A stretch of DNA of 64,000 nt. It comes from SIG603 sp964369415. Its GTDB lineage: Bacteria; Bacillota; Clostridia; Oscillospirales; Acutalibacteraceae. The notes beneath the pieces were generated by a model. That model ran no database searches. It worked only from the letters and a program-made list of their open reading frames with translations, and was not told the DNA's origin. Each line of letters starts with the position of its first letter. The first letter of the stretch is position 1. Made by a program: the position numbers and the translations under genes. Where the stretch lies: positions 1 through 64,000 of the forward strand of contig CAYJFP010000003.1 in NCBI GenBank assembly GCA_964369415.1. Direction: 5' to 3'. This document shows positions 1 through 7,367 of the stretch, piece after piece.

Positions 1-54
1 CCCCGGACCAACCGGTTATGAGCCGGTTGCTCTAACCAACTGAGCTATTGGTCC
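1..54 (-). tRNA. tRNA-Met (CAT), elongator type, 3' part cut off
   Basis: Read on the minus strand the sequence begins GGACCAATAGCTCAGTTGG, a normal acceptor stem and D-arm, followed by a five-pair anticodon stem (ACCGG/CCGGT) around the loop CTCATAA, giving anticodon CAT. The variable loop, T-arm and 3' acceptor strand lie beyond the window start. The A/T-rich rest of the gene is not visible, so elongator versus Ile2 (modified CAT) cannot be fully separated. The 5' end starts GGACC, unlike the C-A mismatched end of initiator tRNA. Confidence 0.9.
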
Positions 55-76
55 TTAAACATAATGTCCGTCAAAT

Positions 77-105
77 ATAATACCATATTTTATACGAACA
101 GTCAA
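77..105 (-). promoter_or_regulatory. sigma-A type promoter of the tRNA-Met gene
   Basis: On the minus strand TTGACT (105-100) and TATTAT (82-77) are separated by exactly 17 bases and sit about 20 bases before the tRNA 5' end. So the tRNA is probably transcribed from its own start rather than as the tail of the ribosomal operon. Confidence 0.6.
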
Positions 106-144
106 GAAAAATTTCATAAAAAAGATATTATTTTTATTCTAAGG

Positions 145-172
145 GTCCGGCACACAATACTGCATGCCGAAC
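145..172 (-). terminator. Probable terminator after khpA
   Basis: An 8-base stem (GTTCGGCA / TGCCGGAC with one G-U pair on the minus strand) follows the khpA stop by about 8 bases. The U-run after it is poor, so this is a weak terminator call. It separates the ribosomal operon from the tRNA-Met promoter. Confidence 0.45.
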
Positions 173-179
173 AGAATAA

Positions 180-407
180 TCAGTTTATCTCAACTGAAAC
201 CTTTTCTTCTCTTCTTGTAGCTGCGGCTCTCATAACAGTTCTGATTGCTTTTGCAATTCTTCCTTGTTTGCCTATAACTCTACCCATGTCGCTCTCTGCA
301 ACGTGAAGACGGTACACTGTGCCCTCTTCAGCTTCTTCAGCTGTTACAACAACTTCTTCAGGGTTCTCGACTAAGCCTTGAGCCATGCTAACTAATAATT
401 CTTTCAT
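180..407 (-). CDS. khpA: KH-domain RNA-binding protein KhpA
   Basis: A 75-residue protein made of a single KH domain. The nucleic-acid-binding GxxG loop is seen at residues 46-49 (GKQG), after the VIG stretch typical of the family. KhpA works with KhpB (Jag) in Firmicutes as an RNA chaperone affecting cell division and envelope genes. It starts 25 bases after rpsP on the same strand, the usual rpsP-khpA arrangement. The rimM-trmD-rplS genes that often follow are absent: a hairpin and tRNA-Met come next. The size is normal for the family (about 75-80 residues). Confidence 0.93.
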   Translation of the reverse strand: MKELLVSMAQGLVENPEEVVVTAEEAEEGTVYRLHVAESDMGRVIGKQGRIAKAIRTVMRAAATRREEKVSVEIN

Positions 408-432
408 GATGTAAATCTCCTTAATATCTCAT

Positions 433-675
433 TTAGTCTATTACACCGTGTTTTTTAAATAAAGATTTAACGGTATCTGTTGGCTGTGCGCCTTTAGCCA
501 TCCACTCTTTTGCTTTTTCAGCGTCAACTTTAACTTCGCTTGGCTCTACCATTGGGTTGTAGTAACCTATTTCTTCGATAAAGCGACCATCTCTTGGATA
601 ACGAGAATCAGCAACAACTACTCTGTAAAAAGGATTTCTTTTTGCACCCATTCTTTTAAGTCTAATTTTAACCAT
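433..675 (-). CDS. rpsP: 30S ribosomal protein S16
   Basis: The 80-residue sequence opens with the S16 signature (MVKIRLKRMGAKRNPFYR), has the RDGRFIEEIGYYNP core and ends in the family's usual Lys-rich tail. It binds 16S rRNA during early assembly of the small subunit. It lies 48 bases downstream of ffh and just upstream of khpA, all on the minus strand, and is read as part of the ylxM-ffh-rpsP-khpA transcript. Start chosen at ATG 675, preceded by a GGAGGTGA ribosome site. Confidence 0.98.
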   Translation of the reverse strand: MVKIRLKRMGAKRNPFYRVVVADSRYPRDGRFIEEIGYYNPMVEPSEVKVDAEKAKEWMAKGAQPTDTVKSLFKKHGVID

Positions 676-722
676 AATTTCACCTCCGAAAAATAATATT
701 TATATCAACCTTTTTGGGCAAT

Positions 723-2063
723 TTACTGCATTCCAAAGGGGTTGTTCATAGCGCCAAAAGGCATTCTTTTCTTGCCTTTTTTTCCTGAAAATTGCTTCAT
801 CATCTTTTGAACTTGCTTAAACTGATTCAAAAGCTTGTTAACATCTTCAACCTTCATGCCACATCCTGCGGCGATTCTTCTCTTTCTTTTTGCCTCAATT
901 ATATCTGGCTTTTCTCTCTCTTTTTTCGTCATTGACAAAATAATTGCGGCGTTTCTATCCATAATTCTATCGTCTACATCTATATCATCAAGATTTTTAA
1001 CTCCTGGCAATTTAGATAATATACCTTTAAGTGGCCCCATTTTCTTAACTTGATTAAACTGCTCTAACATGTCGTTTAAATCAAACTTATTTTGCATCAT
1101 TCTCTGGGCTGTTTTTTCCGCCGCTTTTTCATCCATTTTAAGCTGTGCGTCTTCAATAAGGGTTAAAACGTCGCCCATTCCCAAAATTCTGTTTGCCATT
1201 CTATCTGGATGAAAAACTTCTAAATCAGAAATTTTCTCTCCGACGCCGCAGAATTTAATTGGCTTTCCTGTAACTGCTTTAATTGATAAAGCCGCACCGC
1301 CTCTTGTATCACCGTCAAGCTTTGTAAGAATAACACCCGTAACGCTAAGCTTATCATCAAAAGTTTTCGCAACATTTACGGCTTCCTGACCTGTCATAGA
1401 ATCCACAACCAAAAGGATGTCCGTAGGACTTGTCGCATCTTTAATTTTTTCAAGCTCGTTCATCAAAACTTCGTCGATTTGAAGTCGTCCGGCGGTATCT
1501 ATGATAACATAGTCGTTTCCGTAGTCTCTTGCATGTTTGACAGCTTCAAGAGCCGTTATGACAGGGTCCTGAGTGCCTTTTTCAAACACATTTGTATTTG
1601 CCTGAGCACCGACCACCTGTAACTGCTTTATCGCAGCTGGCCTATAAATATCGCCCGCCACCAAAAGCGGTCTATGTCCGCTTGACTTTAGCATATTTGC
1701 AAGTTTTGCAGCATGTGTGGTTTTACCAGCACCTTGAAGTCCACACATCATAATTACAGAAGGCGGCTTTGACGCTGTAGCAAGCTTTTCTTGCTTTCCA
1801 CCCATAAGGTCACAAAGCTCCTCATTAACTATCTTAATAACCATTTGCGCTGGTGTCAGACTTTCCATTACGTCCTCGCCAACAGCTTTTTCAGCTACTC
1901 TAGCCGCAAAATCTTTTGCAACTTTGTAGTTTACATCGGCTTCTAAAAGGGCAAGTCTAACTTCTCTCATCGCCTCTTTTACATCGGCTTCATTAAGTTT
2001 ACCCTTGTTTTTAAGCTTTTTAAATGCATTACTTAATTTTTGCGAAAGGTTTTCAAATGCCAT
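723..2063 (-). CDS. ffh: Signal recognition particle protein Ffh
   Basis: The GTPase of the signal recognition particle, which binds SRP RNA and nascent signal sequences and docks with FtsY. Visible parts are the N-terminal four-helix bundle beginning MAFENLSQKL, the P-loop GLQGAGKTTHAAKLA near residue 107, the DTAGR and TKLDGD GTPase motifs, and a Met-rich M domain ending GAMNNPFGMQ. ATG 2063 is preferred over the GTG two codons earlier, because AAGGTG lies 7 bases before it and the family starts with MAFE. At 446 residues the length is normal. It starts 13 bases after ylxM. The SRP RNA gene was not found in the window. Confidence 0.98.
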   Translation of the reverse strand: MAFENLSQKLSNAFKKLKNKGKLNEADVKEAMREVRLALLEADVNYKVAKDFAARVAEKAVGEDVMESLTPAQMVIKIVNEELCDLMGGKQEKLATASKPPSVIMMCGLQGAGKTTHAAKLANMLKSSGHRPLLVAGDIYRPAAIKQLQVVGAQANTNVFEKGTQDPVITALEAVKHARDYGNDYVIIDTAGRLQIDEVLMNELEKIKDATSPTDILLVVDSMTGQEAVNVAKTFDDKLSVTGVILTKLDGDTRGGAALSIKAVTGKPIKFCGVGEKISDLEVFHPDRMANRILGMGDVLTLIEDAQLKMDEKAAEKTAQRMMQNKFDLNDMLEQFNQVKKMGPLKGILSKLPGVKNLDDIDVDDRIMDRNAAIILSMTKKEREKPDIIEAKRKRRIAAGCGMKVEDVNKLLNQFKQVQKMMKQFSGKKGKKRMPFGAMNNPFGMQ

Positions 2064-2075
2064 CTTCACTCACCT

Positions 2076-2426
2076 TCAATCTATCAGCTTCTGTGCCGTT
2101 TCAATAATTTCTGCCGCTATTTCCGCAATTTTTTTGTCTTCGCTCTCAGTTTTCACTGTGCCCGAAAGCTCTATAATATAACTCAATTTCTCGTTTACAT
2201 CTTTAAACTTTTCATAAAGTTTCAGCTTTTCTTCCATTTCTATAAGCTGATTTTCACTTCTTTTGATGCTATCCCTGATTCCTTGACGGCTAATCCCCTT
2301 GTCAGCGGCAATTTCCGAAAGTGACAAATCAGAATTATAATAATCATCTATTACATCTCTTTGCTTTTGATTTAGCATATCGCCGTAAAAATCAAGAAGA
2401 AGTGATATTTTCAAGTCTTTACTCAT
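2076..2426 (-). CDS. ylxM: YlxM/p13-like DNA-binding protein, SRP-associated
   Basis: The 116 residues carry a sigma-70 region 4-like helix-turn-helix (LSLSEIAADKGISRQGIRDSI at about residues 27-47) and a coiled C-terminal half. YlxM proteins are encoded directly before ffh in Firmicutes and in streptococci modulate the SRP pathway. The ATG at 2426 was chosen because GGGAGGT lies just before it; an in-frame extension to 2483 runs through the promoter and is discarded. First gene of the ylxM-ffh-rpsP-khpA transcript. Confidence 0.92.
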   Translation of the reverse strand: MSKDLKISLLLDFYGDMLNQKQRDVIDDYYNSDLSLSEIAADKGISRQGIRDSIKRSENQLIEMEEKLKLYEKFKDVNEKLSYIIELSGTVKTESEDKKIAEIAAEIIETAQKLID

Positions 2427-2440
2427 CAAAGACCTCCCAT

Positions 2441-2463
2441 GTGTAAAGTTTTTTTCTTTACAC
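2441..2463 (-). promoter_or_regulatory. Perfect hairpin in the ylxM-ffh leader
   Basis: GTGTAAAG and CTTTACAC form an 8-base perfect inverted repeat with a 7-base A-rich loop (minus strand). It spans roughly +3 to +25 of the predicted transcript and ends 5 bases before the ylxM Shine-Dalgarno sequence. It could tune translation, stabilise the 5' end, or be a protein-binding operator. Confidence 0.5.
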
Positions 2464-2471
2464 CGTATGAA

Positions 2472-2500
2472 ATTATACAACACTTATATTTTATTGTCAA
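2472..2500 (-). promoter_or_regulatory. Promoter of ylxM-ffh-rpsP-khpA
   Basis: Perfect consensus on the minus strand: TTGACA (2500-2495), 17-base spacer, TATAAT (2477-2472). The start point would fall near 2465, about 40 bases before the ylxM start. Confidence 0.8.
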
Positions 2501-2612
2501 GTGCTTTTTAGCATATACTTTTTAAATTTTAAACTTTTGTTCAAAAAGACACTTTACTATTTATTTTTCTTATACTATAATTGAAAGTAATATTTTAAAC
2601 AAGGAGAGCAAA

Positions 2613-3863
2613 ATGAAAACACTTTATTTTGAATGTAATATGGGCGCTGCTGGAGACATGCTTATGGCTTCTCTTTTGGAGCTTCACGAAAACCCAGCGG
2701 ATTTTATCGGTCGCATGAATCATATTGGTCTAAATGGTGTCGTAGTTAAGTCCGAAACTTCTATGAAATGCGGCATAAAAGGAACTCATGTTTCTATCGT
2801 GATAAACGGAGAAGAGGAAGAATCGCATGACCATAGTCATGAACACGGGCACGGGCACAGCCACGAACACGGGCACGGGCACAGCCACGAACACGAGCAC
2901 GAGCATCATCAGCCACATAGCCACAACGGAATAAATGAAATTAAAAGCATACTTGATAATCTAAAAATTAATGAAACTGTAAGAGAAAATACCCTTTCGG
3001 TCTACAATTTAATTGCAAACGCTGAGAGTCGTGCACATGGTGTTCCTGTGGACAAAATTCATTTTCATGAAGTTGGAAACCTCGATGCTATAGCTGATAT
3101 CGTCGGCGTCTGCATGTTAATCGACGAGATAAATCCCGACAAAATTCTCGCCTCCCCTATTCATTTAGGAACTGGAAATGTAAAATGCTCCCATGGAATT
3201 TTGCCTGTACCCGCACCTGCTGTGGCTCATATTTTAGAGGGTGTTCCTGTTTACTCTTCAAATATTAAGGGCGAGTTGTGCACTCCTACTGGAGCTGCTT
3301 TGTTAAAGCATTTCGTCACTGATTTTTGTACACTTCCTACTGTATCCATTCAAAAAACAGGTTATGGCATGGGCAAAAAAGATTTTGAACAAGCAAACTG
3401 TGTCAGGGCTATTTTGTGTGAAACTAGCGAAGTTTTACAAAGTGAATGTGTTGAGCTTTCTTCAAATATTGATGACATGACAGGCGAAGAAATCGGCTTT
3501 GCCTTTGAAATTTTGCTTGAATCGGGAGCTCTTGACGTTTACACTACACCTATACAAATGAAGAAAAACCGACCCGCCGTTATTTTTTCTGTGATATGCA
3601 AAAGCGAAGATAAAGAAAAACTTGCCGAATTGATGTTTAAGCATCTTAGCACTTTAGGTGTAAGAGAATATAGTTTAAACAGATATAAACTTGATCGAGA
3701 AATTAAAACTATTCCAAGCGAATTTGGTGATGTTGATGTGAAAATTTCTAAAGGCTACGGCTGCTCTAAAGAGAAGTATGAGTACAACTTTATTAGTAAA
3801 ATTGCAAAAGAAAAAAATCTATCTTATAGAGAAGTCTTAAATTTCATCAAAAATAAATCATAA
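2613..3863 (+). CDS. larC: LarC-like nickel insertion protein (nickel-pincer nucleotide cofactor)
   Basis: The protein begins MKTLYFECNMGAAGDMLMAS, the hallmark of the LarC/DUF111 family, which inserts nickel into the pyridinium dithiocarboxylate cofactor of lactate racemase and related enzymes in a CTP-dependent reaction. Residues about 71-107 form a His-rich, probably metal-binding linker. The NLDAIADIVG and TPTGAALL stretches belong to the LarC1 part and the C-terminal third to LarC2. In Lactobacillus plantarum the two parts are joined by a frameshift; here a single 416-residue frame encodes both. No larA, larB or larE is present in the window, so the racemase served lies elsewhere. Start ATG 2613 follows AAGGAGAG. 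Confidence 0.93.
   Translation: MKTLYFECNMGAAGDMLMASLLELHENPADFIGRMNHIGLNGVVVKSETSMKCGIKGTHVSIVINGEEEESHDHSHEHGHGHSHEHGHGHSHEHEHEHHQPHSHNGINEIKSILDNLKINETVRENTLSVYNLIANAESRAHGVPVDKIHFHEVGNLDAIADIVGVCMLIDEINPDKILASPIHLGTGNVKCSHGILPVPAPAVAHILEGVPVYSSNIKGELCTPTGAALLKHFVTDFCTLPTVSIQKTGYGMGKKDFEQANCVRAILCETSEVLQSECVELSSNIDDMTGEEIGFAFEILLESGALDVYTTPIQMKKNRPAVIFSVICKSEDKEKLAELMFKHLSTLGVREYSLNRYKLDREIKTIPSEFGDVDVKISKGYGCSKEKYEYNFISKIAKEKNLSYREVLNFIKNKS
2838..2909 (+). repeat. 24-bp in-frame repeat encoding His-rich HEHGHGHS units
   Basis: Three tandem 24-base units begin at 2838, 2862 and 2886. Units 1 and 2 differ at one base; unit 3 encodes HEHEHEHH. The stretch is clearly richer in G+C than its surroundings and keeps the larC frame. 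Unit number could vary between strains by slippage without breaking the gene. Confidence 0.85.
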
Positions 3864-3870
3864 AAAACAA

Positions 3871-3898
3871 AAGGAGATGTAAATTACATCTCCTTTTT
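3871..3898. terminator. Bidirectional terminator between larC and prepilin gene
   Basis: The stem AAGGAGATGTA / TACATCTCCTT is followed by a T-run on the plus strand and, read the other way, by TTGTTTTTT. It serves the convergent larC and prepilin genes. Confidence 0.8.
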
Positions 3899-3907
3899 CA
3901 TTAAATG

Positions 3908-4483
3908 TTAAGGTTTAACCCCAATCTCACTAAACCATACATATGAATCATCTGGATACGTCACCGTGGAATCGCTAAATTTATCATTATAAAATTTAAT
4001 AACTCCCGTGGATGAATTAACCGTAAACTTAAAGTCTAGCTGCTTTGCCGCTTCAGACTCGGGAACTCCTGCAAAATAAAAAACTCTGTCAGGCATCCAT
4101 TCACCAACAGAACCTGTTCCCTCTTCACCGCCTAGTATTTCACCTATAGTTTTTGTCAGGTTGTACTCAAATCCATCTTCACCCGCCGTATCAAGATTAT
4201 AGGTCGTATCAACGTAGAGCCTTCCTGCAATATCCGTATCAAAATCATCAGTTTCCCACACAACAAATATGTCCGTATCCACCGGAACCTCGTTTAGCGG
4301 ATCGGCTATTGCCGCCTTTGTCGCTTTAATTATATTTGTTGCAACTTGCAAGTCATTTGCTTTTCTCGCACTTTCGACATACCTCATATACTGCGGCGCT
4401 AGTACCGCTGCTAAAACAGCAATTATCGCTATTACAATTATTAATTCAACTAGTGTAAATCCTTTGTTATTTTTATAGATCAT
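3908..4483 (-). CDS. Type IV prepilin-like protein (orphan pilin 1)
   Basis: The 191-residue protein has a class III prepilin leader and helix: NNKG followed by FTLVELIIVIAIIAVL, with the cleavage Gly before Phe and Glu at mature position 5. The hydrophobic helix leads to an acidic globular domain of about 140 residues. ATG 4483 is used because GAGGTG precedes it; 16 extra upstream codons are ignored. The first 32 residues from NKGF are identical to the second prepilin at 15545-16108, while the globular parts differ. It is a single-gene unit with its own promoter and terminator. PilC and PilT, which could move it, are encoded at 37-41 kb. Confidence 0.88.
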   Translation of the reverse strand: MIYKNNKGFTLVELIIVIAIIAVLAAVLAPQYMRYVESARKANDLQVATNIIKATKAAIADPLNEVPVDTDIFVVWETDDFDTDIAGRLYVDTTYNLDTAGEDGFEYNLTKTIGEILGGEEGTGSVGEWMPDRVFYFAGVPESEAAKQLDFKFTVNSSTGVIKFYNDKFSDSTVTYPDDSYVWFSEIGVKP

Positions 4484-4502
4484 TTTGCACCTCGATTCAG
4501 TT

Positions 4503-4531
4503 ATTGTATCATAGTTTTTTATCGTTTTCAA
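4503..4531 (-). promoter_or_regulatory. Promoter of orphan pilin 1
   Basis: Minus strand TTGAAA (4531-4526), 17-base spacer, TACAAT (4508-4503), about 12 bases before the ribosome site of the prepilin gene. Confidence 0.55.
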
Positions 4532-4586
4532 TATAATTATATTAAAAATATAGTGTTAATTATCCCTTGCATTATTTTGTTTACTA

Positions 4587-4615
4587 TTGACAGATTTTAA
4601 TTTGACTGTTATTAT
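4587..4615 (+). promoter_or_regulatory. Promoter of the HTH-cupin-acyl-CoA synthetase gene
   Basis: TTGACA (4587-4592), 17-base spacer and TATTAT (4610-4615). The start point would be near 4622, inside the second copy of a direct repeat that overlaps this promoter. Confidence 0.65.
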
Positions 4616-4634
4616 TAATTTAACTGTTTATTAT
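4598..4634 (+). repeat. Tandem 18/19-bp direct repeat over the promoter
   Basis: TAATTTGACTGTTATTAT (4598-4615) is followed at once by TAATTTAACTGTTTATTAT (4616-4634). They differ by one substitution and one inserted T. The first covers the spacer and -10 box, the second the transcription start. This is the position expected for a repressor site; the downstream protein itself carries a helix-turn-helix. Confidence 0.7.
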
Positions 4635-4675
4635 GGGTAAATAGTAGTAAATCATAAGTGGAAGGATGAATTACC

Positions 4676-6961
4676 ATGGAAAAAGCCGATTTAAAGATGC
4701 AACTCAAAGAAGTAGCCGACAGAATCCGTACTATGAGAGAAATAACAGGCATTTCTGAAGAAGAAATGGCAAAAAAGACGAATGTTAGTGTTGAGGAATA
4801 CAAAAAATGTGAAAACGGAGAGAGAGACTTTAGCTTTACATTTATTTATAAATGCGCAAATCGTTTTGGAATTGACCCTACCGATTTGATAAAAGGACTT
4901 AGTCCTACACTTTCAAGCTACACTATAACAAAAAAAGGGCAAGGTTTGCCTATTACAAGAAGAAAAGGTTTTACTTATCTTAATATGGCTCCTTTATTTA
5001 AAAATAAAACTGCTGAACCTTATTTTGTTACTATGCCATGGTCTAAAGAAGCAGAAGAAGGCACTATTAAACAGTCTACCCACAAAGGTCAAGAACTTGA
5101 CATAGTTTTAAAGGGTAAAATGAAAATTCAAATTGGTGACCATACTGAAATCATTGAAGAGGGCGACACTATTTATTATAACAGTGCGATTCCTCACGGA
5201 GTTGTCGCCTATGGTGGAGAAGACTGCGAGCTTTACGCCATCGTTTTAAAAGACGAGGGATTCAAAACCGACGTAGACAGATTTCAAAAATATGTCAAAG
5301 GACATGAGGAAAGACTTGAAAAAGAGACCGTTGCCACTCCTTTTATCGAGACCAAACTTGATGAAAATGGCATTTTAAGTGAAATTTCATATAAAAACGA
5401 AGATAAATTCAACTTTGGATTTGATGTCGTGGATAAAATCGCCGATAAAAATCCTGAAAAACTTGCCATGCTTCATATTTCAAGAGAATACGAAGAGAGA
5501 AGATTTACTTTTAGTGATTTAAAAACCGAATCTAATAAGGCTGTAAACTACTTTAAGAGCCTAGGCCTTAAAAAAGGCGACAAGGTTATGTTAGTTCTAA
5601 AAAGACATTATCAGTTTTGGATTTGCATGGTCGCACTTCATAAAATGGGAGTTATCTCAATTCCAGCTACTAATCTTCTTACTAAACATGATTTTGTTTA
5701 TAGATTTGATGCAGCTGGAGTTGATGCAATAATTTGTACAGGCGATGGAACTGTGTCTGACGAAGCTCTTGCAGCTACTGAAGAGTGCAAGAAAAAGCCT
5801 TTACTCATCATGGCAAACGGTAAAAAGGACTCTTGGCTTAATTTTGATGAAGAGTATGTTAAATTCAGTGATATTCACGAAAGAACTGAAGAAAGCTCGT
5901 GCGGTGAAGACCCTATCTTAATGTTCTTTACTTCAGGCACTACGGGCTATCCGAAAATTGCTGAGCATAATCACAAATACGGTTTAGGCCACTATGTAAC
6001 TGCAAAATACTGGCACAACGTAAACCCTGAGGGAATCCACTTTACAGTTTCTGATACTGGCTGGGGTAAAGCAGTTTGGGGTAAATTCTACGGACAATGG
6101 CTATGTGAAGCCGCTGTATTCACTTATGACTTTGACAAATTTGATGCACATGACATTCTTCAAATGTTTGCAAAACACAACATAACTACTTTCTGTGCTC
6201 CACCTACTATGTATAGATTCTTTATCAAAGAAAATTTATCAAAATATGACTTAAGTTCTATTGAACATTCAACCGTTGCCGGTGAAGCCCTAAACCCTGA
6301 GGTTTACGAACAATGGCAAAGGGCTACAGGACTTAACCTAATGGAAGGTTTCGGTCAAACTGAGACTACACTTGCGGTTTATAACCCTGTAGGAACTATT
6401 CCAAAACCTGGCTCAATGGGTATTCCAAATCCACTTTATGATGTAGACATTATCATGCCTGACGGCTCACCTGCACCTATGGGTGAAACTGGTGAAATTA
6501 TTATAAGACTTGATGGTGAAAGACCTTGTGGTTTATTCATGGGTTACTACAACAACCCAGAAATGAATGAAAACGTACACGAAGGCGGTGTGTATCACAC
6601 TGGTGATACTGCGTGGAAGGACGAAGACGGCTATTATTGGTATGTCGGAAGAACCGATGATTTAATCAAGTCTTCAGGATACCGAATCGGACCGTTTGAA
6701 ATTGAAAGCGTTATTATGGAGCTTCCTTATGTGCTTGAATGTGCAGTCACTCCTGTTCCAGATCCTGTTAGAGGTCAAATTGTAAAGGCGACTATAGTCC
6801 TTACAAACGGAACTGTAAAAACAGAGGAACTAAAAAAAGAAATTCAAGATTATGTTAAAGCTCACACCGCTCCTTATAAATACCCAAGAATAGTGGAGTT
6901 TAGAGACTCACTTCCTAAGACTATCAGCGGAAAAATAAGAAGAGTAGAATTAAAAGGATAA
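4676..6961 (+). CDS. Fusion: XRE-type HTH + cupin + acyl-CoA synthetase (AMP-forming)
   Basis: 761 residues in three parts. Residues about 10-70 form an XRE-type helix-turn-helix (ISEEEMAKKTNVSVEEYKKCENG). Residues about 125-185 form a cupin with HKGQELDIVLKG and IPHGV. Residues about 235-761 form an adenylating acyl-CoA synthetase with the ATP-binding TSGTTGYPK loop (about 420-430), GFGQTE, the HTGD and GRTDDLIK hinge region and the catalytic Lys753 in PKTISGKIRR. The substrate is unknown; the ligase part looks like medium-chain or aryl acyl-CoA synthetases. The HTH-cupin half resembles small-molecule-sensing XRE-cupin regulators. No frameshift or linker stop separates the halves. It is a single-gene unit between its own promoter and terminator. 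ATG 4676 follows GGAAGGATG; an ATG with no better site was not seen. Confidence 0.9.
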   Translation: MEKADLKMQLKEVADRIRTMREITGISEEEMAKKTNVSVEEYKKCENGERDFSFTFIYKCANRFGIDPTDLIKGLSPTLSSYTITKKGQGLPITRRKGFTYLNMAPLFKNKTAEPYFVTMPWSKEAEEGTIKQSTHKGQELDIVLKGKMKIQIGDHTEIIEEGDTIYYNSAIPHGVVAYGGEDCELYAIVLKDEGFKTDVDRFQKYVKGHEERLEKETVATPFIETKLDENGILSEISYKNEDKFNFGFDVVDKIADKNPEKLAMLHISREYEERRFTFSDLKTESNKAVNYFKSLGLKKGDKVMLVLKRHYQFWICMVALHKMGVISIPATNLLTKHDFVYRFDAAGVDAIICTGDGTVSDEALAATEECKKKPLLIMANGKKDSWLNFDEEYVKFSDIHERTEESSCGEDPILMFFTSGTTGYPKIAEHNHKYGLGHYVTAKYWHNVNPEGIHFTVSDTGWGKAVWGKFYGQWLCEAAVFTYDFDKFDAHDILQMFAKHNITTFCAPPTMYRFFIKENLSKYDLSSIEHSTVAGEALNPEVYEQWQRATGLNLMEGFGQTETTLAVYNPVGTIPKPGSMGIPNPLYDVDIIMPDGSPAPMGETGEIIIRLDGERPCGLFMGYYNNPEMNENVHEGGVYHTGDTAWKDEDGYYWYVGRTDDLIKSSGYRIGPFEIESVIMELPYVLECAVTPVPDPVRGQIVKATIVLTNGTVKTEELKKEIQDYVKAHTAPYKYPRIVEFRDSLPKTISGKIRRVELKG

Positions 6962-6972
6962 TGACATTTTAG

Positions 6973-7000
6973 AAATACGCCTGTAAAAAGGCGTATTTTT
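6973..7000 (+). terminator. Terminator of the HTH-cupin-synthetase gene
   Basis: Stem AAATACGCCT / AGGCGTATTT with a 6-base loop and a run of T, 12 bases after the stop codon. Confidence 0.85.
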
Positions 7001-7062
7001 CGTTCACAAAATTGTATTTTTTTACCAATTATCCCCTGTAAATTACAAAACATCCCAAATTA

Positions 7063-7091
7063 TTGAATTTTTTTTAATTATAAATTATAAT
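7063..7091 (+). promoter_or_regulatory. Promoter of candidate small RNA
   Basis: TTGAAT (7063-7068), 17-base spacer, TATAAT (7086-7091). There is no ORF downstream before a hairpin at 7142-7171. Confidence 0.55.
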
Positions 7092-7097
7092 AATATT

Positions 7098-7172
7098 AGT
7101 TCTTATTTTTGAGTATGAGTATCTCTTTTCATCAATATAGGAAAATGCCGATAATTTTTTATCGGCATTTTT
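7098..7172 (+). ncRNA. Candidate small RNA, about 75 nt, unrecognised
   Basis: A consensus promoter places a start near 7098. The transcript would end at a strong Rho-independent hairpin (AAAATGCCGAT / ATCGGCATTTT, loop 8, followed by T's) at 7142-7172. The interval has no start codon with a ribosome site and no readable peptide. The gene before it already has its own terminator, and glgP has its own promoter downstream, so the unit explains neither. No known RNA family was recognised. AT-rich spacer can produce chance promoters, hence the moderate score. Confidence 0.45.
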
Positions 7173-7280
7173 CCTTTTTATTATTAAAATCATCTTGATT
7201 TTTCTAGTAAATACGCCCAAAAAGCATTTAACTTGTAACTTATATCATAATAAACTATCAAATTTTGATATGTGTTTCAG

Positions 7281-7309
7281 TTGTTTTTTGTATCTTTCTG
7301 GTATATAAT
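7281..7309 (+). promoter_or_regulatory. Promoter of glgP
   Basis: TTGTTT (7281-7286), 17-base spacer, TATAAT (7304-7309). The start falls near 7316, leaving a leader of about 50 bases. Confidence 0.65.
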
Positions 7310-7367
7310 AGAGTATGTAAAAGCATGTGAAACTTAAGAACATAAAAAATCAGAAGGGATGATACCT

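Larger units (their letters stand above)
6962..7367. other. Intergenic stretch: terminator, candidate small RNA, glgP promoter
   Basis: 406 bases without a protein gene. It holds the terminator of the synthetase gene (6973-7000), a complete promoter-to-terminator unit lacking an ORF (7063-7172, see the ncRNA entry) and the glgP promoter at 7281-7309. Nothing recognisable was seen in 7173-7280. Confidence 0.7.

Noticed and set aside
2838..2909. CRISPR-like repeats
   Set aside because: The units are 24 bases with no spacers and encode a His-rich linker inside larC.
2613..3863. Programmed frameshift in larC
   Set aside because: The frame is continuous across both LarC parts, so no frameshift is needed here.
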